Origin: Nageia nagi
Taxonomy: Eukaryota; Pinophyta
Direction of reading: 5' to 3'
Assembly (NCBI GenBank): GCA_050084985.1
Contig: JBITNC010000001.1
Location: forward strand, 71,052,001-71,116,000
Length of the DNA: 64,000 nucleotides
Below the pieces are notes generated by a model. The model was not told the DNA's origin and did no database searches. It worked only from the letters and a program-made list of their open reading frames with translations. Below are positions 1-12,026 of the stretch, piece after piece; positions within the stretch are counted from its first letter, which is position 1; each line of letters begins with the position of its first letter. Made by a program: the position numbers and the translations under genes.

Positions 1-599
1 TGTGCATATGACTATTTGAGATTTCAAATAATTAAAATGATACAAAAAGAAATGTAGATAGACATATCAAATGATATAGCAATTTTAGTATTCAAACCTT
101 AAAAAACCTAAGTAGAATCAATAAACCTTAAATATCTTATATCCTAAGTATCCAAGTATATCTATTTGATATAAATTGATTTGTGACCATAAATCTATCA
201 AATGAATTCATAAAAAATGTAATCTAATATGAAATTTAGCTTAAAATTATGTTACATGCACCACGCCTGTTAGCATAATTGAGAAAGTAAATAAATGAGC
301 AAGAGAGAGGGAATTATAATTCCACTTTGACATGTATAATTCACCCATAACTTAAGTTATGTATCTAGGAAAATCCCTTTTTGTACATTATAAACCTTTA
401 AGTAAATTAATCTCCTTTTGCATATTTAAGTGAATGTTAGCTCTTTTAGTAAATCGTTAACTCTTTTGAATATTTTAGTAATAGATTTTTAGTATTTTGA
501 TAATGGATTTAAATCCATATAATAAATAAAACCATGAATTAAATATGTACAATGATAATAATCCATTCATTCCAAAAAGTATTTTTTTGGGTATCTACA
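1..599 (-). repeat. 3' LTR of element B (truncated by window edge)
   Basis: This segment is similar to 31,897-32,759 in the same orientation. Shared blocks include the stretch around 84-240 (versus 31,995-32,155) and the stretch around 284-599 (versus 32,446-32,759). The right copy has about 270 bp (32,165-32,445) that is absent here. The terminal CA at 598-599 followed by TTTGCCCATGT gives, on the minus strand, a purine-rich ACATGGGCAAA next to an LTR starting TGTAGATACCC, as in plant gypsy elements. Confidence 0.6.
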
Positions 600-600
600 T

Positions 601-611
601 TTTGCCCATGT
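601..611 (-). other. Polypurine-like tract of element B
   Basis: On the minus strand this reads ACATGGGCAAA directly before the presumed LTR start TGTAGATACCC. Position and composition fit the plus-strand primer of a minus-oriented gypsy element. It is less purine-pure than the tracts of elements G and E, which fits the age of B. Confidence 0.45.
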
Positions 612-679
612 TGGATTGAGTCTTTCGTAAGAAAAACTTGGTCCAAAAAGTGAAGAAAAATATGTATTTTGCAACAATC

Positions 680-1560
680 ATAATTACAACCAATTTGAAT
701 AGAAATTCAAACAATCTACCTTTGAACAATGCAAAATTTAAATAAACTTTTGAACAATCTACCTTTGAACAATGTGAATCTTAGCAAGGTAATTTTAAAT
801 AATTTGAATCTAAGAAATCTGAGAAATTTAGTGACATGCACTGTAGGTATGTAGACTTACTAAGAAAATTTTGAATCTAAGCAGTTTGAGCAATTTTAAA
901 AATTTGAATCTGAGCAAGTTGATTTTAAATAATTTGAATTTGAGCAATCTGAGCAATTTAGAATATGATCAATTTAGTAAAATATACATGTAAGTATGTA
1001 GAATTACTAGTAAGTGCATAGACTTATTAAGAAAATTTTGAATATGAGCAATTTTAAAAATTTGAATATGAGCAATCTGAGCAATTTTGAAAATTTGAAT
1101 CTAAGCAATCTAAGTAATTTTAAAAATTTGAATCTTACTAATTTAGTAAAATGTGCTTATAATACATGGACTTACTAAGACAATTTTAGTAATGTGCCTT
1201 AGAATTTAGAAAATTTGAACAAATATATGAACAATTTGAATGAAATTTTGAGCAATGAGCCTTTGAATGATTTTGAATAAGTTAAAAAATTGAATAATAA
1301 GCTTTTGAACAATATCATTTGAAGGGTGATTATACTTAATTATGCTACAAATTCACATATTTTTGTAAAATGTGCCTATAAGTATATAAATTTATTAGTA
1401 AGTACATAGACTTAATAAGAAAATTTTAGTAATGTGCCATATAATTTAGAAAATTTGAATAAAGATTTGAACAATTTGAGTGAAATTTTGAGCAATGAGC
1501 CTTTGAACAATTTTGAATAACTTGAAAAAAATTAAACAAGAAGATTTTGAATAAAATTTG
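680..1560. repeat. Degenerate AT-rich tandem repeats (3' region of B)
   Basis: Short units such as AATTTGAATCTAAGCAATC and GAGCAATTTTAAAAATTTG recur many times. They are interleaved with a longer unit containing TAGACTTACTAAGAAAATTTT, seen near 855, 1,024, 1,158 and (variant) 1,407. There is no coding sequence. The place between an antisense PMD relic and the 3' LTR matches the tandem-repeat zone of element G, and Tat/Ogre elements are known for satellite-like 3' untranslated regions. Confidence 0.6.
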
Positions 1561-3290
1561 AACTTTTAACTATATGCTTGTGTGTATTTTTGAATGTTCT
1601 TTTGTGTGTTTTTGAAGTTTACAATTTTTTTTTGCAAAATCATATGAATGTGCAACATAATTATAAAAAAAATGATTTTTTTTTCGAAAAAAACATTTAA
1701 ATGTACAACATAATTAAGTGTAACCCCCCCTCGAATGATATTGGGTTGATCAAACCTAATAGAAGGTCAATGAAAGATCATTCGAAAGGCAAGATTTGTG
1801 TGAATTAAACTAGTAATATAGGAAACAATATACCCCAAGCCAACATCAAGGGACAAAACTAAGATAAAAATATATTTTAGCATATTTTTTAGCAACTTTT
1901 TTTTCCTAAATGAAACATGATCATGTTTAGGATTTGACCCTAAAATGTGGTCATGTTTTGACCTTGACCCATTTAAAACAAAAGGCATTGTAATTTAGAT
2001 TAATTTTGCATTTTTCAAGCTTTGTTGTTGCTAGTTATCAATAGGAGAGAGAAAATTTATCATGGAAACTCTTGATCCATCTCCAGTTCTAGGTTAAGAA
2101 TGAAAACATTGATGTGGGTTCCAAGTAAGTTCCACAAACCCTTTTGTTGCTATTTTGATCAATTTGATGAAAATATTTGCTATTTTTAGTAAATTTTAGA
2201 AATTTTCATTTCAAAAAAATTTACTTCAAGCTATTTTATCATTTAAACAATAGTAAACTACTTTGTGTGTAGAATTTGTGATCCAAGGTAAAGAATCTTT
2301 AAATAAAATTTATAAAACCCCACAATCATAGGTTTTTAAGATTCAAATTTTGATAATTATGACACATTTAGTGATTATTTTAGCAAAAAAAGTAGAACAC
2401 ACCAATTTATTTAGCTTGTAAAACATACTTACAGGTTTTGAATTTCAAAATTTGGTAATTTTTTTAGTTGAATCATGCATTATTTCCCCTACATGATGAA
2501 ATGCAGGGGGTACTACATTTTGTACAAAATGTGATCATGTTTTATACCAAATACAATAACATTCCGCCAAACATGATCGCATTTACAAGCAGTTTCAAGA
2601 AACTTCAAATTTTAACATTTTTGCAATTTGAGCTTTGAAAATTTTCAATTTTATCAAGCATTTTGAGATACAATATGTTTGTGAACAAACATAAAGCTAT
2701 TTTTATATGTTCTTTAGTTACATATTTAATAACTTTTAAGGACCCCCTTCATTAACTTAGAATGATTGTGACACGCATGAAAAAATTTAGTATTTATAAA
2801 TGTGCAATAAAATTGTGTCATAGTGTAAAGCTATGAATAACATAGCATAATTTTGAGTTTTAGGTAAACTTTTGAGAATGCAAGAATTTTAAACTTTTGA
2901 TTAATAAATGTTGGAAAATATTTATAAAATTCAAAATTTTTAAGTTAAGACTAATTAGTTTGAGTGATTTTAAGTTTTGAATTTAAGCACTGCATAGATT
3001 TTGAACATAGCTTTTATGTTTTTGTGTGCATTGAGAAATGTTTATGTAATCCAAATATCAAAATTTTTACAAATTATGAAATTATCCATAATTTTAGACA
3101 ACACAAGCCATAATAAATAAATTATAACCAAATAATCAAACCAATATATTAGCATAACAAACTTGACTATAGAAAAACCACATTAGGGAGGACCAAACAT
3201 ACATTTGCACAGATGTAAAATTTATTTAATTCAATATTTTAGAACATATGAAAATGAGATATGCAAAACACATTTCCTTGGTAATCATCC
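1561..3290. other. AT-rich non-coding stretch of element B
   Basis: No convincing gene is present. The recurrent motif ATGATCATGTTT and variants (near 1,917, 1,950, 2,530 and 2,572) also occurs near 27,950 and 28,060 in the 5' portion of the same element. The 73-residue minus-strand ORF at 1,767-1,988 is built from these repeats and is not considered a gene. Confidence 0.5.
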
Positions 3291-3379
3291 TGAGGAGACA
3301 TTGATGATGAAACATCACTTTCATTGCTATTGATGGATCTATAATGAGACATGTAGATGCAAGATGGGCATGACTCCAA

Positions 3380-4560
3380 AATATTAGCTTGGGCTATGCT
3401 GACATGCTACACAAGGTGGTAGGTGACTCAAAATATATCACAACACTATGTGAGAGGAGGGATACAACTACCAACACATTCCATTTATTGATCAACAAAT
3501 GGATTATGACTCTAGAGGACATCTGATAGATTTTGCAAATTTCTATTAAAGGATAGCCAATACTAGGACTAGTAGATGAGGTTGGGAAAGATGTAGTAGC
3601 GATACATATCTTTTGATCATGCTACCATAAAATTGAGTGGGGGATGGGAGGATTCATGTATGAGAAAGCATACAAATATGGGTTGCTAGATCTTGTGACT
3701 TATTTTTCTAAGATACTGATCTCTAGCTATGTGCTAAGAGATGCTTTCAAGTTTTTATTCCCTTAGAAGCTATACCATATTATGAGGAAAATGGTAGAGG
3801 AGATGATGGTTTATGTATGGGGATGGGCCTTCCTAAATCAATTGTATCATGAGTTATGGGATATGGAAGAAGGGCCTAAAAAGGCACAACATACTCGCTA
3901 TTCCTTTAGGTATGGTAATGGGAGCCCATCATAATGGAGAGACCTAGGGGCCTTCCTTATGATATATGTGTTGAGGTGATGATAGTATTTAGAGATTCAG
4001 GTAGTGAGATGCCCTATATTCTATGATGGGGACATGAGCATGAGATGAGATACTCTAGAGGATACATAGGTTGCATGGACTACTACTAATATAGATAAAT
4101 ATGTATAAGCTCTAAAGAGATACTACAAAGATCCTATAGTGGTGAAACTTCTTAGGTAGATGATTAGATGCATCTAACATGCTCAAGATAAGAGAGATGG
4201 GTACAAAATCATCATTGAGAGGTGAAGTTCATTAAGTTATACAAAGTGACTTGATAGTTTAGGATTATGAAAGATGTACCTCCATCACCCTTGGTTTATA
4301 GTAAAGAATATGATAAGTATGAAAGACCCCAAATCCCCTATCAGGAGATATGGGAGGAGGTCAATGATGATTATGAGATAGAGGCCATAATGATGGGGAT
4401 GTAGGTACAAATATGATATACGATGCATGGTAGCAAGTTCAAAGGGATCAAAGGATAACAATAAAGTAGGCTCATGCAAATCTAGAGGCAAAGCAATAGA
4501 TTATAGAGGAGGAGGAGGAGGGAGAGCCCCTCTAGAGACAAGTACAATAAAGATGTAGGT
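3380..4560 (+). pseudogene. Plant mobile domain (PMD) protein relic, antisense in element B
   Basis: Plus-strand translation from about 3,390 gives a readable but interrupted PMD protein. It starts with a leucine/glycine-rich segment, then a Cys-Glu-Arg-Arg-Asp...Asn-Thr-Phe-His-Leu block followed by Met-Thr-Leu-Glu-Asp-Ile. This aligns with the Glu-Arg-Trp-Asp...Asn-Thr-Phe-His-Leu and Val-Thr-Leu-Glu-Asp-Ile block of the better-preserved PMD gene at 36.3-38.6 kb. Further on (about 3,790-3,910) a Trp-Ala-Phe-Leu-Asn-Gln-Leu-Tyr-His-Glu-Leu segment matches Leu-Ala-Gln-Leu-Tyr-His-Asp-Leu of that gene. Several in-frame stops and frameshifts are present. PMD (aminotransferase-like) proteins occur in plants both as host genes of the MAIN/MAIL1 type and inside transposons. 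The strand is opposite to gag and protease of element B. Boundaries are approximate. Confidence 0.65.
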
Positions 4561-6330
4561 ATCTTTAGTTAGGTATGATGGGTCTACCATTGGATGTGTT
4601 GATGACATATATCATAGGGGTAGAGGCTCAACAGATTATGATGCTAAAATAATAGTTGATCCAGATCCAACAAAGGGAATAGGAGTTGAACACTATCATT
4701 GATAACTTGGGTCGATAGATAAAGATATTGCATAGGTGGGTGCATGTATATGATACATAGTTTATGTGGTAAAGGATCCTTATTATATAAGTCCCAAAGA
4801 GCTCATAGACTCCTAGTCAATCACATAGGTCATACAACATGAGCAAGAATTTGCATATGATGATATAATTGCATACCACCTTCAGATCAAACCATAAGTC
4901 TTTGCATACAACATCAAGATACCAAATATCCTCTCCATATACATTGATACAACATGAGGCATCCTCCTCATACTCAAGGTATCAATGAGGAGACTAACAA
5001 ACATGAGATATGAGACTTATGCACTTCGAGACTTATGTACTTATGAGTCTATTTTGAGATGTGTATTTTTTGGGACTTATGTACTTTTTGACATAGATGT
5101 CACAGGAGGCGACCATTGCATTATGTCCTTGAGACTTATGTATTATATTTTGGATAGCATACAACCATGTTATTATGTATATGTGATGGTATTTTTATAC
5201 ATATGTGATTTTGATTTAATGTGTCTATATGGTTTTATCTTATGAGATGTACTTTATATTTTGTATTTTCAAGTACATATGACTTATTTGATGCAATTAT
5301 ATTATTATTCCATTGAGATTTTATTATGGAATGTAATAAATTTAATTTATACTAGTGAAAACTGATGATACATTATATGATTGATGATATATTTATGGAT
5401 TGTGTATTTAAATAGCTATTAGATTTGATATTTTTATCTTAATATGTACAAAAGATATGAAATGCACATGTTTTCAAATAATAAAAAAAAAATTTCAAAC
5501 ACGATGATACAATATAAGTTTTTTGGGACTGCTTCCATTTTAATGTGTTGAATGGGCCTTGCTCTTTGCATTTTATGAAATAATATTTAGGAAATACCAT
5601 TCAACAGTCCTCACCCAGATGAGGTAATATAAGATAATGAGTGATTAGCAACAATGAGACATAATGAAAGGAATCAATGAGCATTGAAAATAGGTTTGGA
5701 ATCAAATTCCAACTTTATGTGTAAGATGCTCTAGCCCCAACCAGACTAGGAAGGATGTGATGTCCAATGATTCCATGAACTTACAATTTTTTTAAGAAAA
5801 TACAACCAATTAGTTTATGCAAATGATAGTAAGTGGTGATAATAATACCAAGTGATATTAGGAGATGAGTGACTAGTTACCTTCATATTCGCAAAAAAGG
5901 TAGTAAATTCTAAAAGGGATAAGCCATCTAAGTATCAACTCCTAAATGTCAAGATCTAGCTTGATAAACACAAATGAGTGGTGCAATAAAAGAGACTCCC
6001 AAAGTGCTTAGTATAGCTTGCATAGGAATCCTTTTCAAATGAATATATAAAAAGTGAAAAGAAGCCAAACATATGGACATATAACTACAGAATGATGAAA
6101 ATGAGAAGAGGTAAAAATAAGCCATTGATACAAGTTATGTGATAATTAAGATCATTATGTTTTTAATTATTTTAGTTTTAAGGATTCAAAGATGCAAGAA
6201 AAATCACAAAAAAGGAAAAAAAATAAAGAAGTGACCATGTCCCCCTATATGTGAAAAGGTCAAAGGTGTATAATATTAGTAGGTTCAGCCTCCTCAACCC
6301 CTTCCAATATAACCAAATGATATGCTCCTA
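4561..6330. other. No gene recognised
   Basis: AT-rich sequence without a supportable ORF. A short local repetition of GAGACTTATG(T/C)ACTT occurs near 5,010-5,140 and produces the 86-residue ORF at 4,985-5,245, which has no recognisable family. By position this could be the region between pol and the antisense PMD of element B, but no pol motif was found. Confidence 0.4.
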
Positions 6331-6430
6331 NNNNNNNNNNNNNNNNNNNNNNNNNNNNNNNNNNNNNNNNNNNNNNNNNNNNNNNNNNNNNNNNNNNNNN
6401 NNNNNNNNNNNNNNNNNNNNNNNNNNNNNN
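6331..6430. other. Assembly gap (100 N)
   Basis: Exactly 100 N bases, the usual size for a gap of unknown length. It directly abuts a palindromic repeat array (6,431-6,975), which probably explains why assembly failed here. Apparent ORFs across it are artefacts. Confidence 0.98.
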
Positions 6431-6975
6431 TTCTAGAGCTCAATTTTGATCCAAAGAGGGTCATGTGACCATTCATTTCGTATGTACTCAATGAGATCTA
6501 TCCAATGGTGAAGTTATTTCATCATTTAAAGATCATATTTGATCTAAATTAATAAAAATAAGTTTGAGCAACCTGTAACTTCATGAATATATTAAAATGA
6601 TTTTTATATATTTAGACCAAATATGATCTCTAAATGATTAAATAACTTCACCATTGGATAGATATCATCAAGTACATGCAAAATGAGTGGTCATATGACC
6701 ACCTTTGGATCAAAATTGAGATCTAGAATATGCTCTACATCTTGCCTCTAAAGATGCTCATCTACTCTAACAATGAAGATGCTTGTTTTCTTAGAGAAGA
6801 TGTGTGTCTTCATTGTTAGAGAAAATGAGCATCTTCAGAGGTAAGATGTTGAGCATCTTCTAGAACTTAATTTTGATCTAAAGAGGGTTGTGTGACCATT
6901 TATTTCGCATGTACTCCATGAGATCTATCCAATGTGAAGTTATTTCTTAACTTAGAAATCATATTTGGTATAAAT
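6431..6975. repeat. Palindromic (fold-back) repeat array beside the gap
   Basis: Arm A (about 6,431-6,550) contains CTCAATTTTGATCCAAAGAG, a GTGACCA block and ATCTATCCAATGGTGAAGTT. It recurs inverted at about 6,617-6,727 and again in direct orientation at about 6,853-6,970. Between the second and third copies lies an independent inverted repeat: a segment with GCCTCTAAAGATGCTCAT and CTAACAATGAAGA (about 6,746-6,790) faces its complement at about 6,808-6,846. The result is a chain of hairpins with no ORF. It could be a fold-back or MITE-type element, or a rearranged palindrome. No terminal duplication can be assigned because one end is in the gap. Confidence 0.75.
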
Positions 6976-7249
6976 TATTAAAATTAAGTTTAAAAAACTT
7001 GTAACTTCAATAAGAGGTTGTGCATCTTCAATAACAAGTCAAGCATTTTTAGTCATAAGTTGAGCATGTTCGTCTTCTCCTCTTACAAATATATTTATTA
7101 AAAATGTAACCATTTTTTTACATCATATTTTTAAAAATTTTAAAATAACACCATTATTTCTATAATAGTTTGGGATTGAATCGCTAATATTTAGAAATCA
7201 ATTTTCCACTATATTATTTATTTCAACTCACCAAAATTTCTTACACATA

Positions 7250-8338
7250 ACCCTAATTACATATGTTTTATACCTAAGGAGCTTACACCAAGATTGCCTC
7301 CAATAGGATTATTATGGATGGCTCTACGGCCTCACTAATCATAGTAGTGGTAAGGCACTATCCAAGCCTTCCCTACCTCAATTTGATGAAACAACCAAAG
7401 TTCATCTCCCAAATGGCTATAGTATGTAAGAGGCTAGCCTCTAATCACCTCAAGACCTCAAATGTAGATTAGTTCCTACAAGTGGAAAAGATAGAGTTCT
7501 CACACTCAATCCGAAAAGGGTGATTTAATCATATATTCAACATATCTCATCTTTTAAGTGTCCTCTTATAGATGAATTGGTTGATCTTCTAATCTCTAGT
7601 TGAGTTGATCCAATGAATTACAAGAGTGATTCATGTGTTCTTAATGTCAACATCATGTGCTCTCAAAGTCAACATCCAAGATAGGATGCCTTGGGATGGG
7701 AGTAATCACATCTAAGGGCCAAGACTGCCAATGTTTGACAAGGGAAGACTTTAAAATACCTCAATATCAATGCCACAAGCTAACAATCCTCCAAAATTAT
7801 GATGTGGGATCCTAAGGATGCCAAATGCTTAACATAGGGGTTTATATGCCCTCTTTAACCCAACATCCAAGTGTGGGGAGCCTTTCGATGCCTCAATATA
7901 CCAAGTATCTCTCCAAGTGTGCCATGCCCAAGTATAGGAGTCTTCATAGTATGTTGAAGTTAGTGTAATCACCTAGATGGATGTTGTACCTTGAAGAGGA
8001 GAGCATTAATGATAAGAGGATCATCTAATGCTAATATTACAAACATTAAGGTAAGGAATATGCAACACCTCATTATTGGAGACTAATATTGCATTTACAA
8101 TTATAATAACCTTGATATCATAAATACATCATTATTGGCATATTTGGACACTTAACTATACATAATATGCCAACTAAAGTCCTAATGTTTCATAATTAGA
8201 GTACTAAACTACTCTTTAAGTGGAAATTGTAATTAATTAGCTAAATAATACCTTAAATAAGAAAAAGTAATCTTAATCTAATTTTCCTATTTATCAGTGG
8301 TGAAATGAAGAAGATACCATAAAAATGGGGACATTACG
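7250..8338 (-). repeat. Left (3') LTR of element D, truncated
   Basis: It matches 21,150-21,904 from CTAATTACATATGTTTT onward through the shared blocks AGATT(G/A)CCTCCAATA, CCAAGATAGGATGCCTT and ATTATTGGAGACTAATATTG. The first about 370 bp of the right LTR are missing here, and this copy has about 330 bp extra in the middle. On the minus strand a purine tract TTTGGGAGGGGCAAAA (8,339-8,355 region) precedes the LTR start, supporting minus orientation. Confidence 0.65.
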
Positions 8339-8344
8339 ATTTTG

Positions 8345-8872
8345 CCCCTCCCAAATTACTTGCCCCTAATAAATTTAGAACACTTCCAATCAAAGGGAAA
8401 TCTTCATGATATTCTACTTCCTTGTAGCTAGACATATGATTCAATTAAGAATTGCTACACTCAAGCTTGCTTGAATCTAGCATATTTTTCTTGAATTTTT
8501 CAAATATTTTGGTTAAAGAGTCTTTGGACATTTTTCAATATCACTTTGTTGAGTGAAAATGTCTAGATGTTCCATGTTGATTCTGTTAAGGGTAACCCCT
8601 TCCATTTACATGCACTTCATTAATGATTCAATTTCTTAGTTGCTTCTTTCATGCATATAGGGATTTCTTAGAAACCCATACTAGGTTACATTTATTGTCA
8701 ATAGGGGTAATTTAGTAAGGGTTTGATTTCTACTTCTAGAGAAATTATTGAATAGGATATATGAAATATGGATTGCAATCTGGTTTTGAGAGGTAGTCAA
8801 AACTCATAATGATAATCTTTTGTTTCCTTCATGATTTCATATGGACCATAGTGAAGTAGATTATTTTTTTGT
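8345..8872 (-). pseudogene. Integrase C-terminal / chromodomain-like remnant of element D
   Basis: Minus-strand translation starting near 8,872 gives His-Tyr-Gly-Pro-Tyr-Glu-Ile-Met, then Tyr-Glu-Phe...Leu-Pro-Leu-Lys-Thr-Arg and Ser-Ile-Phe-His-Ile-Ser. This matches the conserved (F/H)YGPYxI...LPxxSRIHxVFHVS module at the end of Ty3/gypsy integrases. It is followed by a basic segment that could be a decayed chromodomain. Stops and frameshifts are present. Its place immediately upstream of the polypurine tract and 3' LTR is exactly where a chromovirus integrase tail belongs. The upstream part of the integrase is absent because the Copia LTR begins at 8,874. Confidence 0.55.
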
Positions 8873-8873
8873 T

Positions 8874-9478
8874 TGGAACTAAATGTGAAATAAGAAGGGG
8901 GGTGAATTAGTGTATGTTAAAATCATTAAAGTGACTACAAAATCAAAGAAATAAAAGCAACACACAAAAAATAACCACAAATAACCAAATTATTTATGGA
9001 AACTCGATGTGGGAAAAACCATTGCTAATGAAAATCTTGGGCTCCCACCTAAATTTAGTTGAAAAATATTTATGGCCTTTATAAATTTCATAACATGCAC
9101 CCACTGCAGAAGCACTAACTTTGATTGCCAAAACACGACTTGAAAAAACTAAAAATTTATATGGAAATATGAATCTTCACATAAGACCTTGAATGGTATA
9201 GCTTTTTGAAATCACATTTCTAATACTAAACTAAACAATGATCATATCACACTATACCAAAACTGATCTCACTACATTGCACCCAAAAAGAACTCTCTAC
9301 ACACTCTCCATGCTCACTGAATAATAAAAAATAGACTAGCTTGAAACCCTCTTCATCTTCCCTTCTCTGACTCTTGGCTTTTTGCATTTCTATTAATCAT
9401 TGCCAACCAAATCATAAAAAAAGGTTACCTCTTTGTTATCTTTAGTTTCTTTCAAGCACACACAACATATTTTGGATG

Positions 9479-9511
<33 letters not shown>

Positions 9512-11265
9512 TTACAACACTTTCAACACATGGGCATTCTTTTTTTTTTCTTAAATAACTCTTGCTTCTTTTTTAATATTATCACTTTGTCCCATTTTTT
9601 AAATGAGAAACACTCTTTCATTAAAAAAAATAGTTCTTTTAAATTTGTAATAAATGTAAAACAAATTTATATAAAGTGCCCAATTGTTAATGAAGCATTT
9701 TGTCAAACAATACATGGAAAAGTATTGTGCACATTACTCCTCCAACTTTGGGACCCTTAATTAATATGATTCAAGAAGAAAAGTTGTTCATATTAGTGAT
9801 TTATACATGAAAAAAATATTAAACAACAAATTATATAAATATAAGCAACAAATTTGATAAAAAATATCACTATTCACAAGGCTGCTAGAATAGGAAAAAG
9901 TAAGAAATTAATGTTTTCAACTCATGTCAAATCTTCTCGGTGTCCATTTGACTTGAAATTTGGATATTATGTTAAAATTAATATAAAATACCTTATATAA
10001 AGTTCAATTCTCAAATAACTTATGTATTAAACATAATTTCACTTAAATAAGGCCTCTATGTTAAATTTGCATTGTCCCACAAAATGCAAACTTGTCCAAA
10101 CAAATACTGGTAATACCACCAATCAACCTAAAACTAAGCTAACACTTAAACATTATTATAAACTATTTTTACACATGCAACATGAAAACATTGATATGTT
10201 TTGACCAAATACTCTTTGAAGCAAAATTGTCATGAAAATAACAAAACTATCCAAAACTTAAAAAAGTTCTTTGGAATTATTTTGCAATGCTCATGTTTCT
10301 TCATACAAAATCCATTTTGTTGAAATTTAAAAATTAAAATATTAGTATATATTAATCCTATAAAAAATATTAAAATCCAAATCCTCATACTTTTCTTAAT
10401 ATTCTGCTTTCAAAGTGGACTTTGGGGCTAATTTTGCAACTATCAAAACTAGGAAAAGTGAAAAATTATCTTTTTATAACTCATGCTATTTCTTACTCAG
10501 ATCTCCATTTAACTTAAAATTTTAATCTAACATTTTTGATCTCATTACCATTTAGTACTAAAAAATTTAGTTAAACTTTTGTGATCTAACTCTTCATGGT
10601 TTTCTTAATATTCCACTTTGAAAGTGGCCTTGGGGCTAATTTTACTACTATCCAAAATATGCAAAATTGTCTACCCTAGGTACCAACAATGCAAATGATT
10701 GGTCCAAAATCAAGAAAATATTTAAAACAGCTTACTTATTTTCATACATTCTAACACATCCACATTGATCCATCCTGTTTGAATACACACCAAAATGATA
10801 TTGACCATTTCACCAAAATCATCAATAGATCCAAACCAAGTACCAACTTCCAACCAACATTGATGAATGTTGCAACATCATTTATAAATAAAAAATGAGG
10901 TTTCAAATGATATGTTTGTCCATCCAACATAATCCATTGGCACATATTGCAACATCTTCAAGAATTGCACCTTTTTGACAACTTGTATTTTTACAACTTG
11001 AACTTGATATTTTTGTAAATTTTGCAAATTCATATGAATAATCTATAACAACTTAACTTGAATATCAAAATCATACTCATAAGATCAAATAAAATTCAAA
11101 CAAGCACATATGAATGACTTTTGTACCATTTGTAACTTTTGACAACTTTTGAATAAGTTTTTGTAACTTTTTACATTAGAAGCACATAGACACTAAAAAT
11201 TCCTATGCAAGTGTTGAACACATCCATAATAGTGTATTGAAAACAATGAAAATATTATTATTGCA
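8874..11265 (-). repeat. Left (3') LTR of the Copia element
   Basis: It starts TGGAACTAAATGTGAAA and ends near ATTATTATTGCA, and parallels the right LTR throughout. It contains a run of about 26 A near 9,487, where the right copy has a T/A-rich tract. An internal duplication is visible: AGTGGNCTTNGGGGCTAATTTT occurs near 10,415 and again near 10,620. The 94-residue plus-strand ORF at 9,476-9,760 lies inside this LTR and is not a gene. Confidence 0.8.
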
Positions 11266-11278
11266 CCTTTTTAATAAT

Positions 11279-11289
11279 CTCCCCTTTGG
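11279..11289 (-). other. Polypurine tract of the Copia element
   Basis: On the minus strand this reads CCAAAGGGGAG, followed by ATTATTAAAAAGG and then the LTR start TGCAATAATAAT. It is a typical Copia plus-strand primer, although the gap to the LTR start is longer than usual, so the exact LTR end remains uncertain by about 10 bp. Confidence 0.55.
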
Positions 11290-11491
11290 AATTATTGGCA
11301 ATACACACACCATTTCCAATAATTCTTCTCACCCTTTGACAACAAGACCAAATGGTTGTTGAAGACTCCCCTTAAGTCCATAATAACATTATTAGGTAAA
11401 TATTAGTGCAATTAGCATAAATTACAAATAAGAGCAAAAATAATAATAAGGACAAGAATTCTCCACTTAAGAATGTGGCCCCAAAAGCTAG

Positions 11492-11880
11492 TCAATGCTT
11501 AGGAAGTGTGACCACTCCTAATTTTTTGTGAAGGTACTCAAACAATTCCTTGGGAAATGGTTTTCTAAAAATGTATACTACTTGCTCTATTGTGGGGACA
11601 AAATCTAAGTTTACCTCACCATATACCACTATATCATTCAAAAAATAATACTTGATAGCTATGTGCTTTATGCAAGAATGCATCACTGGATTCTTGCAAA
11701 TATTAATTGCACTAGTATTATCGCACATAATAGAGATAGGCTTGTTGAAATTTATTCCAAGATCTATTAGAGTTTTCTTCATCCATAGAACTTGAGTACA
11801 ACATGATATCACTACAATGTACTCTACCTCTTCTATGGATAAAGAAATTGATTCCTACTTTTTGCTATGCCAAGCCACTA
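11492..11880 (-). pseudogene. Copia RNase H domain
   Basis: A 106-residue open segment (11,492-11,812) reads Cys-Cys-Thr-Gln-Val-Leu-Trp-Met-Lys, Ile-Met-Cys-Asp-Asn-Thr-Ser-Ala-Ile, Lys-Asn-Pro-Val-Met-His, Lys-His-Ile-Ala-Ile-Lys-Tyr, and ends Lys-Lys-Leu-Gly-Val-Val. These are the hallmark motifs of plant Copia RNase H, which degrades the RNA strand during cDNA synthesis. The catalytic Asp of the CDN motif is kept. It stands at the C-terminal end of the polyprotein, about 230 bp before the 3' LTR, as expected. Stops upstream separate it from RT, so it is a remnant. Confidence 0.9.
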
Positions 11881-12026
11881 AGTTGTCATCAAGATAAAAT
11901 GCACCTCCACTAGTGCTTTTTTCTGTCATCGACATGTCTTGCCCAATCTGCATCTAAATATGCAAAAAGTGTGAAGTCATTACCTTTTGAATACCACAAA
12001 CCATAATCCATTATGCCTTTGAGGTA

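Noticed and set aside
6251-6491. ORFs crossing the N gap
   Set aside because: The residues are undefined; openness comes from the N run.
9476-9760. 94-residue plus-strand ORF starting with a lysine run
   Set aside because: The lysines come from a poly-A tract within a Copia LTR, and the other LTR does not keep the frame.
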